Assembly (NCBI RefSeq): GCF_013409985.1
Contig: NZ_JACCBY010000003.1
Coordinates: forward strand, 186,001-250,000
Direction: 5' to 3'
Source: Sphingomonas melonis
GTDB lineage: Bacteria; Pseudomonadota; Alphaproteobacteria; Sphingomonadales; Sphingomonadaceae
Length of the DNA: 64,000 nt
Shown here: piece by piece, positions 41,888 to 48,812 of the stretch
Layout: the number at the start of each line of letters is the position of its first letter
Numbering within the stretch: the first letter of the stretch is position 1
Notes under the pieces: model-generated
Seen by the model: the letters and a program-made list of their open reading frames with translations, nothing else
Databases searched by the model: none
What the model was told of the DNA's origin: nothing
Made by a program: the position numbers and the translations under genes

Positions 41888-42442
41888 ATGGGTGCCAAGA
41901 ACAGACCGGCCGAAGGCGCGATGACGCTGGCGGAGATGAAGGAATTCGCGGGGTTTCCGAGCTCGACGCAGCGGTACATCCGCCGCAGCCTCGACATCGG
42001 GCTCGACCGTGACGATGCGATGGCGCGCTGGTCGCGCGACGTGGTCGAGGCGGCGAGCATCCGCGCGCAGGCGCGGCTGTACCGCGCGCTGCCTGAACTG
42101 CGCCAACTGGTGCCCGACGATGCCGATCTCGCGGCGGTCGAACCGTTCCTGGCGCCGCTGGTGACGCTGGTCGGCTTCGATCTGGGGCAGGGGCGGCTGA
42201 CGAGCTTCTCGGCGTTCCGCTTCCTCTACGAACGGCTGATCGGCGCGGCGGCGCGGCCATGGCTGCCAAGCGCCTTCTGCGCCGCGGCTGCACTGCCGCA
42301 CCTGCATCCCGAGTTGCGGCGCAAGTTGCTCCAGTCGATCAGCGAGGCGGCGGCGACCGCGTCGGGCTGGTCGAACCGGCAGCCGGCGTTCTTCCCGCAT
42401 TGGGTGGAGAAGGTCGATACGGACGCCGCGCTGCCGCATTGA
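41888..42442 (+). CDS. Hypothetical protein, helix-rich
   Basis: 184 residues, family not recognised. Predicted helical, with an opening MTLAEMKEFAGFPSSTQRYIRRSLDIGLDRD in the style of a small helical DNA- or protein-binding region, though no defined motif is clear. Later PHLHPELRRKLLQSISEAA. The start is uncertain: ATG 41888 has GGGGTGGG upstream, ATG 41924 has GAAGG, and the frame is open back to 41693. The 198 bases before it, after the terminator, show no other gene. Confidence 0.5.
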   Translation: MGAKNRPAEGAMTLAEMKEFAGFPSSTQRYIRRSLDIGLDRDDAMARWSRDVVEAASIRAQARLYRALPELRQLVPDDADLAAVEPFLAPLVTLVGFDLGQGRLTSFSAFRFLYERLIGAAARPWLPSAFCAAAALPHLHPELRRKLLQSISEAAATASGWSNRQPAFFPHWVEKVDTDAALPH

Positions 42443-42462
42443 GGGTGTCGCGGTGACCGGCC

Positions 42463-43191
42463 CTATCGGCAGGCCCGCCATCCTGCGCTGCGATTCGCCT
42501 GGTCGAGGTGGAGGTGGTCGCGATGCGCGGCGTTATAGTCGGGGGACAGCGTCGTCGCGAACAGCCGACAGGCGCCGTCGCGCACCTCGTGCAGGAAGGC
42601 GGCCTTGGCAGCGTCGCCGCGCCAGTCGCCGATGACGGTGACGCGGCGGCCGTCGGCGAGGCGGAACCCGGCGATATCGACCGCGTCGGCGGTGGCATGT
42701 TCGCTCCACGTGCCCGCGTCGCGTCCATAGATGCGGCGGCAGGCATAGCTGCCGAAATGGTCGATCGCGACGACGCGGCTGCCGAACCGGCGTTGCGCGG
42801 CGGGCTGGACGACATTCCACTCCCATATCGCGAGCGCCGCCGCGACCGGGCAGGCGACGCCGAGCCCGGTCGGGTGGAAGGCGATCGACCGGGCACCGCC
42901 GGCGGTGAGGCGGACGCCATCGTCATAGCCGCACCGGCCGGCGCCCCGGCGCGGCGGCAGCACTGTGTAGCGCACCCCGGCGCGGTCGAGCAAAGCGCGG
43001 CATTGCGGGAAATCCTCGGTCAGCGCGGTGAGCTTGCGGCCGGTGAACAGGCCGACCGGCGCGCCGAGATCGAGCGGCGTCCACGGCATGTCCTGCGGCC
43101 GCCCGCGCACCATCGCCCATAGCAGCAGCGCCGCCGTGGCGATCGCGGCAAGGGCGACGGTCCAACCGATCGCGCGGCGCACGGCACGCAT
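42463..43191 (-). CDS. Extensin-like C-terminal domain protein
   Basis: 242 residues. One N-terminal membrane anchor (residues 8-28) and a periplasmic extensin-like domain. It has the family pattern GLGVACPVAAALAIWEW, then SYACRRIYGR, SEHATADAVDIAGF and AHRDHLHLDQ, whose His and Asp residues resemble LAS/M15-type zinc peptidases. A role in peptidoglycan cleavage is plausible but unproven. The ATG shares one base with the TGA of the upstream NUDIX gene, so the two are coupled. Confidence 0.85.
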   Translation of the reverse strand: MRAVRRAIGWTVALAAIATAALLLWAMVRGRPQDMPWTPLDLGAPVGLFTGRKLTALTEDFPQCRALLDRAGVRYTVLPPRRGAGRCGYDDGVRLTAGGARSIAFHPTGLGVACPVAAALAIWEWNVVQPAAQRRFGSRVVAIDHFGSYACRRIYGRDAGTWSEHATADAVDIAGFRLADGRRVTVIGDWRGDAAKAAFLHEVRDGACRLFATTLSPDYNAAHRDHLHLDQANRSAGWRACR

Positions 43192-43937
43192 CAGCCGCGT
43201 CGCGCCTGCGTCATCGCTTCGCCGGTGACGGGATAGCCGAGATCGTCCGGGATGCAGAGGTGCGGCACGCCGTCGAGCGTCGCGACGAAGGGCGTGATCG
43301 TGCGCACCGGATAGGCATGCGCCTGTGCCACGGCGGCGTCGAAATCGGCGAACAGCGCGAGCCGTTCGAGGTTGCGGCGGGTGGGATAGATGATCGTCGT
43401 GCGCCCGGCATCCGCCTCCGCCAGCGCCGCCTCGGCGGTGGTCCAGGTCAGGCGGACGTTCTCGGTCGCATCGACACTCGCCGCCGCGTTCTCGGGCGCG
43501 CGGGCGAGGAAGAACAGCGCGTCGAAGACCCGCGTCGTCTCATGATCGGGCAGCCAGCGGGCGAACGGCACCAGCGCGCCGAGGTCGAGCGCGATGCCGG
43601 CCTCGGCAAGCAGCGCGGCGAACGATGCGCCACGGTGCAACGCGGCGCGGAGCGTCGTCAGCGTGTCGGGAGAGGGCGCGGGATCGAGGCCGATGGCGAG
43701 CCCCGCCTCCTCGATCGTCTCGCGGATCGCGGCGATACGCGCCGCGCCGTCGTCGCCGGCGCCGATCGTCACAGCGAGCGCCTGGTCACCGGGATCTATC
43801 CGCCCGCCGGGAAACACCATCGCGCCGCCGGCGAAGACCATCGCCTTCGCCCGCTCGACCATCAACAGTTCGGGCGGGCCGTCGGGACGATCACGGAAGA
43901 CGACGAGCGTCGCGGCGGGGATGGGTACACTGGCCAT
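43191..43937 (-). CDS. NUDIX hydrolase
   Basis: 248-residue cytosolic hydrolase of nucleoside diphosphate-linked compounds. The NUDIX box is split by an insert: GGAMVFPGGRIDPGD, then ARIAAIRETIEEAGL containing the REx2EE core. The long insert and C-terminal half resemble the NUDT7/19-type CoA or acyl-CoA diphosphatases. The substrate is not determined. ATG at 43937. First gene of a two-gene operon with the extensin-like gene. The downstream tRNA gene is on the same strand, upstream of it. Confidence 0.85.
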   Translation of the reverse strand: MASVPIPAATLVVFRDRPDGPPELLMVERAKAMVFAGGAMVFPGGRIDPGDQALAVTIGAGDDGAARIAAIRETIEEAGLAIGLDPAPSPDTLTTLRAALHRGASFAALLAEAGIALDLGALVPFARWLPDHETTRVFDALFFLARAPENAAASVDATENVRLTWTTAEAALAEADAGRTTIIYPTRRNLERLALFADFDAAVAQAHAYPVRTITPFVATLDGVPHLCIPDDLGYPVTGEAMTQARRG

Positions 43938-44001
43938 AGCACGCTGTAACGCGACAGCGCGGCGAAGGTAGCGTCGGCGATGAGGCGAGATGTCGGGGTG
44001 G

Positions 44002-44077
44002 TGGTGGAGCTGAGGGGAATCGAACCCCTGACCTCTGCAGTGCGATTGCAGCGCTCTCCCATCTGAGCTACAGCCCC
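44002..44077 (-). tRNA. tRNA-Ala (anticodon CGC)
   Basis: The complement starts GGGGCTGTAGCTCAGATGGG and ends CAGCTCCACCA. All four arms pair: acceptor 7 bp with one G-U, D arm GCTC/GAGC, anticodon arm CTGCA/TGCAG with loop ATCGCAC, T arm CAGGGG TTCGATT CCCCTC region. The anticodon CGC reads GCG. The CCA end is encoded (44002-44004). GCG is abundant in this DNA, so a dedicated CGC-anticodon tRNA is expected. Confidence 0.95.
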
Positions 44078-44325
44078 GCACCCCGGCTCGGGCCGTGCCC
44101 GAGAGCGACGCCATTAGCGGCCCCCGGCGGGCGATGCAACAGGCCCGATCGCTCCTTCCGAAAATTCCGGTGCGACAGACCGATAGCAGCATGCGACGCA
44201 AAGTCGTTGCCGATGCGCAACGATAGGAACGAAGCCCTGACCTGATCTTTATCTGGATCAGGAGCACGGCCGCGCAGCAACGACGTAGCCGGCGCCCGCA
44301 GGAGCTATCCTACAAGGAGACGATC

Positions 44326-45585
44326 ATGGTCTACGAACGCTATCCTCGCAGCAACGCGCAGGGCGACGATTATGGGCGCGACGACTTCGGCGGCTACGGC
44401 CGCGACTACGGCTCGGGCCGGGACTACAGCTATTCGAGCGCGCGCGACTATCAGGCCGCCGGCCGCCTCGGCGGCAACCGCCAGAATTATGACCGCCAGA
44501 GCTATGGCGCGCGCGAATATGGTAACCAGCGGTATGAGCAGCGCGACCAGGCCTATGGCCGCGGGCGCGACTATTACGGCGGCCGCGGTGGCTATGATCG
44601 CTATCCGGACGAGGGCCGCGACAGCCACGGCCGCTACGACGAGGATCGCCATTCCGACAATCGCTATGTCGAGCGCAGCCGCTATGGGGCCGACGCCGGC
44701 CGCGATCGCGGCGAGCGCGAATATCACGGCAGCTATGGCGCAGGCGGGCGCCGGTTCGAGGATTTCGGCCCCTATCGCCATGCCGATGACGACGATTACC
44801 GGAGCCGCGAGCGCGCCGGGCGCGATCAGGGCCGCAACGAGGGTCGGGATCGTCCGGGCTACGGCCGCCAGCCGCAAGGCTATGACTATGAGGAGCGCGG
44901 CTTCTTCGCGCGCGCCGGGGACGAGGTCCGTTCGTGGTTCGGCGACGAGGATGCGGAGCGGCGCCGCGAGTTCGACTCGCGGCTCGACGAGCGCGCCTAC
45001 AACGACCGCGACAATGATTATCACAGCTGGCGTCGCGGCCAGATCCAGTCGCTCGACCGCGACTATGACGAATATCGCCGCGAGCATCGCTCGAAGTTCG
45101 AGAACGAATTCAGCTCGTGGCGCACCAACCGCCAGTCGCAGCGCGATCTGCTCAACAAGGTCGAGGAACATGCCGATGTCGTCGGCTCCGACGGCGAGCA
45201 TGTCGGCACCGTCGACAAGGTGCGCGGCGACCGCATCTTGCTGACCAAGAATGACGCCGACGCCGGTGGTCGCCACCACTCGATCCCGTCGAGCTGGCTG
45301 CAGTCGGTCGACGACAAGGTGACGCTGAGCAAGACCGCCGCCGAAGCCAAAAGGGCGTGGCGCGACGAGGAGCGCAACCAGGCGCTGTTCGGCGACGACC
45401 ACGAAGGGCCGCGTCGCGAGCCTTATGCGAGCGGCCGTTCGGCCTCGACCCAGTCGGAGACGACGGGGGCCGGCGCGAGCCAGTCGTCCGCCTCGTCCAG
45501 CACTACCGCGAGCGGCGGCACGGCGGGCACGACCGGCACTGATGGCGACAGGACGCTGAACCGGAGCTTCTCGGGCACCTATTGA
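44326..45585 (+). CDS. DUF2171-domain protein with long R/D/Y/G-rich N-terminus
   Basis: 419 residues. Residues 1-180 are low-complexity, rich in R, D, Y and G. The central part (190-280) is charged and helical (WFGDEDAERRREFDSRLDER). A DUF2171/PRC-barrel-like beta domain (about 283-335; HADVVGSDGEHVGTVDKVRG and ILLTKNDADAGGRHHSIPSSW) follows, and the tail is Ser/Thr/Gly-rich. The domain is found in stress-linked alphaproteobacterial proteins. No signal peptide. ATG at 44326 with AAGGAG upstream. A weak EcfG-like match (GGAAC-N16-CTTT, 44226-44250) precedes it. Strong terminator after. Confidence 0.85.
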   Translation: MVYERYPRSNAQGDDYGRDDFGGYGRDYGSGRDYSYSSARDYQAAGRLGGNRQNYDRQSYGAREYGNQRYEQRDQAYGRGRDYYGGRGGYDRYPDEGRDSHGRYDEDRHSDNRYVERSRYGADAGRDRGEREYHGSYGAGGRRFEDFGPYRHADDDDYRSRERAGRDQGRNEGRDRPGYGRQPQGYDYEERGFFARAGDEVRSWFGDEDAERRREFDSRLDERAYNDRDNDYHSWRRGQIQSLDRDYDEYRREHRSKFENEFSSWRTNRQSQRDLLNKVEEHADVVGSDGEHVGTVDKVRGDRILLTKNDADAGGRHHSIPSSWLQSVDDKVTLSKTAAEAKRAWRDEERNQALFGDDHEGPRREPYASGRSASTQSETTGAGASQSSASSSTTASGGTAGTTGTDGDRTLNRSFSGTY

Positions 45586-45606
45586 GCCCGATCGGAGAAC
45601 CACGCG

Positions 45607-45633
45607 AAGGCCCGGGCATGTCCCGGGCCTTTT
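45607..45633 (+). terminator. Rho-independent terminator after the DUF2171 gene
   Basis: GGCCCGGG (45609-45616) pairs with CCCGGGCC (45622-45629) around CATGT, flanked by AA and TTTT. Eight perfect GC-rich pairs. Confidence 0.92.
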
Positions 45634-45695
45634 GCGTTGCGATATGCAACGGATCGGACCAGACTGGCCGGCCGCATTTTGAGGAGACTGAAACG

Positions 45696-46685
45696 ATGGC
45701 ACGAGCGTGGAGCCTGACATCGCGGCCGCAGGGCCTGCCGACGCGCGACAATTTCGCGCTGATCGATCTCGACCGCCGCGATCTGGGCGAAGGTGAGGTG
45801 CGGATCGCCAACCAATGGCTGTCGGTCGATCCGTACATGCGCGGCCGGATGAACGACGTGAAGAGCTACACGCCGCCGTTCGCGCTGAACGCACCGATGG
45901 ACGGCGGCGCGATCGGCACCGTCGTCGAGAGCCGCTCAGACCGGTTCAAGGAGGGCGATACGGTCCAGCATTTCGCCGGCTGGCGCGACGAGGCGGTGCT
46001 GCCCGCCGATCAGGTCCAGTCTTTGCCCGAACTGGATGTCGAGCCGCAGGCCTATCTCGGCCAGCTCGGCATGCCGGGAATGACGGCCTATTTCGGCCTG
46101 CTCGAGGTCGCGAGCGCCAAGGAGGGCGACACGGTGTTCGTCTCCGCCGCCGCCGGCGCGGTCGGTTCGACCGTGGTGCAGATCGCCAAGGCGAAGGGCT
46201 GCCGTGTCATCGGCTCGGCCGGCGGGGCGGAGAAATGCGCCTGGGTGGAGTCACTCGGCGCGGATGCGGTGATCGACTACAAGAGCGGCACGCCGGTGGT
46301 GAAGGCGCTCGGCGAGGTCGCGCGCAACGGCATCGACGTCTATTTCGACAATGTCGGCGGCGATCATCTCGATGCGGCACTGGCGCACGCCAATCTGCAC
46401 GCGCGGTTCGCCGTGTGCGGGATGATCGACGTCTACAACAGCAACAAGGCGACCGAGCTGCGCTACCTCGCGCGGCTGATCGGCAATCGCATCCGCATCC
46501 AGGGGTTCATCGTCAGCGACTTCAAGGATCGCTCGGCCGACTTCTACCGCGACATGGGCGGCTGGCTGAAGGACGGCAAGCTCAAGCGCAACGAGACGGT
46601 GTTCGAGGGGCTGGAGCGGATGCCCGAGGCGTTCCTCGGCCTGTTCTCGGGCGGCAATATGGGGAAGATGCTCGTCAAGCTGTGA
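45696..46685 (+). CDS. NADP-dependent MDR oxidoreductase (CurA / LTB4DH-like)
   Basis: 329-residue cytosolic zinc-free medium-chain reductase that reduces alkenal or enone double bonds. Family features: WLSVDPYMRGRM, LGMPGMTAYFGLLEV, and the cofactor site SAAAGAVGSTVVQIAK. The C-terminus has FVSGNMGKML-like FSGGNMGKMLVKL. The ATG at 45696 has GAGGAGACTG upstream. Preceded by a terminator and followed by a long GC-rich hairpin, so monocistronic. Confidence 0.92.
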   Translation: MARAWSLTSRPQGLPTRDNFALIDLDRRDLGEGEVRIANQWLSVDPYMRGRMNDVKSYTPPFALNAPMDGGAIGTVVESRSDRFKEGDTVQHFAGWRDEAVLPADQVQSLPELDVEPQAYLGQLGMPGMTAYFGLLEVASAKEGDTVFVSAAAGAVGSTVVQIAKAKGCRVIGSAGGAEKCAWVESLGADAVIDYKSGTPVVKALGEVARNGIDVYFDNVGGDHLDAALAHANLHARFAVCGMIDVYNSNKATELRYLARLIGNRIRIQGFIVSDFKDRSADFYRDMGGWLKDGKLKRNETVFEGLERMPEAFLGLFSGGNMGKMLVKL

Positions 46686-46694
46686 CGGCTCGGG

Positions 46695-46732
46695 GGCGGA
46701 CCGGCGCGGACGAGTCTCCGCACCGGTCCGCC
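46695..46732 (+). terminator. GC-rich hairpin after the MDR oxidoreductase gene
   Basis: GGCGGACCGG (46695-46704) pairs with CCGGTCCGCC (46723-46732), and the inner GCGGA/TCCGC also pairs. No T-run follows, so termination is likely but not certain. The remaining 181 bases up to the next gene hold only a doubtful coding remnant. Confidence 0.6.
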
Positions 46733-46913
46733 TCCCGGTCAGCGAACGGCGTCCAGATAGCGGATGCGTTTGATCGTCGCGGCGATGATGCATTCGGTGC
46801 GCTCGTCCGGATCGACGCTGCGGCCGCATGAGGACTAACCGCAAGAAGGCGGCTGCTCGCCTGCGGGCCGCTGGGCGCGACAGGACACCGCTGCCGTCAC
46901 GTTCGAGCGGGCG

Positions 46914-48635
46914 TCAGTTGCCGACGTGCGACCATGGCTGCGCGTGTCGCATGTCGAGGCGGCACAGGCCGGACAGACGGTGGCGCCGCGCATAGGTCAT
47001 CACCCGCGAGGCGTAATCGGCTGCGCGGGGCTTGGCGAAGTTCCAGTCGGGCGGGTTGAAGGTGGAAAAGCCATTGATCGTCGGCACAGCCCACAGTTCC
47101 GCGAGCAGCATCGCATCGACGTTGTGCGGGTAGAGCGCGTGCAACTCGGCGTTGATGTAGAGTGGTTCGTTGGCCCGCGCAGCGACGACGTAGAAACGGG
47201 TGCAGTCGCGTAGCGGCGGGGGGATGTGGAACAGGGCGGCCCGCTGCGTGGCGCGGCTGATCTGCGCGGGTGTCTCGGCGCTGAGATTCTCGGCGACGAG
47301 CAGAAGCGCGATCGCCGCAGCCAGCCATGGCTTCGACCGGGCGAGCAGCGACGCACGACGGCGCCAGGCCGCGACGGCGATGAGCAGGAAGGGCAGAGTG
47401 AGCCATAGTTGGTAGCGGGACACGGTGCGCAAACCCTTGGCGCCCGGCACGAGTTCGAACACGAGCGCCCAGGGCGACAGCACCCAGAATTGCAGGGTGA
47501 GCAGCCAGGCGACGATCATCGCCAGCGCGAAGGCGCGCAGGGTGACGGGGGCAGCACGTTCGCTATCGAGGCGACGGTGTACGATGATCTGCCACGCGGC
47601 GATGACGAGCAACGCGCAGAACAGCAGCGGAAAGCCCGCCTCATGCTCGCCGCCGAAGACGCGGCGGGGCAGCGCCGGGTCGGCGGGAAGCAGGGCATGG
47701 ACCAGCGCGAACAATGGGCGGAAGATCCATCCCCAGAGATAATTGTCCGGACCGACGTTGATCATGTCGATCACCGGCGTGACGAGATAGCCGAGCATTT
47801 CGTAGAATGGCTCGCCGCCGGTCTCGTGGACCTTGGGCAGGTAGACGCTGAGGAACGGGATGATGCCGATCGCAAAGGCAATCCCGCCGCAGGCGAGCGT
47901 GCCGGCATGATCGCGGACCAGGCGCAGCCAGGCGGCGGGACGCCAGTTGCCGCTTAGAAGGGCCCAGCAGAGCACGAACAGACCTGCGGAGAAGATCGTG
48001 AACCAGGCCATGTAATAAGCGGTCAGCAGCCATGCCGCCATCAGCACGGCGAGTGCGACGGCGCGGAGCCGGGCGCGGCCGAAACGGCGCTGGCGCTCGG
48101 CGCGAACGATATCGATCGCCAGCATCATCGCGAGCGGCTGCAAGGCGACGCTCTGCAACTGGGCATGGACTGCCTGAAGCGAGATGTTGCTGGCGACGGT
48201 CCAGAGCAGGGCGACGAGCAGCGCGGCGGGGCGGCCCCAGCGCAAGGTCCGCGCGACGAGACAATAAGCGGCAAGGAAGCCGATCGTCTTGAAGGTCAGG
48301 ATGTTGAGCGTGTCGGCGTGGAAGGGGTCGGCAACCTGTCGCCAGCCGCTGTAGACGAGGCCGTAGAGCAGATAGCCGTCGTTATAGCCGAGCGTGCCGG
48401 AATAGGGATGGAAGTAGAAGGTCGTGTTCCACGCGGCGACGCCGCGCAGCACGTTGTGCCAATGTTCGAGGATCGCGATCTCGATGATCGCGTCGCCGCG
48501 GTCGCCAAAGCCGAGGTCGAAGCCGCTCAGGATCGGCAGGCGAAAGAACAGCGCCATGGCGATGAGGTAGACGATCACCACGGCCAGGAGACGGCGGGCG
48601 GTGTGACGGATGCTCCCCGGGGGCGATGCCTGCAT
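46914..48635 (-). CDS. Polytopic membrane protein, possible GT-C-type glycosyltransferase
   Basis: 573 residues with about twelve helices and a soluble C-terminal region of some 120 residues (from about 455). The first periplasmic loop has acidic residues after helix 1 (GFDLGFGDRGDAIIEIAILEHW), where GT-C enzymes keep a catalytic Asp, and later NTTFYFHPYSGTLGYND. This is compatible with a lipid-linked sugar transferase, but no named family is recognised. ATG at 48635. Transcribed in the direction of rne but downstream of a repeat-containing gap of 177 bases. Confidence 0.65.
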   Translation of the reverse strand: MQASPPGSIRHTARRLLAVVIVYLIAMALFFRLPILSGFDLGFGDRGDAIIEIAILEHWHNVLRGVAAWNTTFYFHPYSGTLGYNDGYLLYGLVYSGWRQVADPFHADTLNILTFKTIGFLAAYCLVARTLRWGRPAALLVALLWTVASNISLQAVHAQLQSVALQPLAMMLAIDIVRAERQRRFGRARLRAVALAVLMAAWLLTAYYMAWFTIFSAGLFVLCWALLSGNWRPAAWLRLVRDHAGTLACGGIAFAIGIIPFLSVYLPKVHETGGEPFYEMLGYLVTPVIDMINVGPDNYLWGWIFRPLFALVHALLPADPALPRRVFGGEHEAGFPLLFCALLVIAAWQIIVHRRLDSERAAPVTLRAFALAMIVAWLLTLQFWVLSPWALVFELVPGAKGLRTVSRYQLWLTLPFLLIAVAAWRRRASLLARSKPWLAAAIALLLVAENLSAETPAQISRATQRAALFHIPPPLRDCTRFYVVAARANEPLYINAELHALYPHNVDAMLLAELWAVPTINGFSTFNPPDWNFAKPRAADYASRVMTYARRHRLSGLCRLDMRHAQPWSHVGN

Positions 48636-48690
48636 GACCGGCGATGCTTAGGCAGGCCGATCCGGCATGTCCATGATGGTGGCGGGCCTG

Positions 48691-48714
48691 TTCCCCTCCC
48701 GTGCGGGGAGGGGA
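48691..48714. repeat. Short palindrome, family D
   Basis: TTCCCCTCCC-GTGC-GGGGAGGGGAA, a near-perfect hairpin in the 177-base gap 48636-48812. A second one, CCCCTCCCGGTTAGGGGAGG, lies at 48781-48800, next to the rne stop. The same motif is at 53298-53319. Probably transcript 3' ends. Confidence 0.7.
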
Positions 48715-48812
48715 ACGGCTTCGATGGTGGTGTGCGGCCGGCGTAAGCTTGATGGCTGTGCGTCGATCCGGACGCTTGCCCCCCTCCCGGTTAGGGGAGG
48801 GGAGGGATCGGC

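Noticed and set aside
46740..46835. Short minus-strand reading frame ending in SVDPDERTECIIAATIKR and a stop near 46740.
   Set aside because: The segment looks protein-like, but a stop codon precedes it by a few codons and there is no start codon. It could be a gene remnant, but evidence is too weak to list as a feature.
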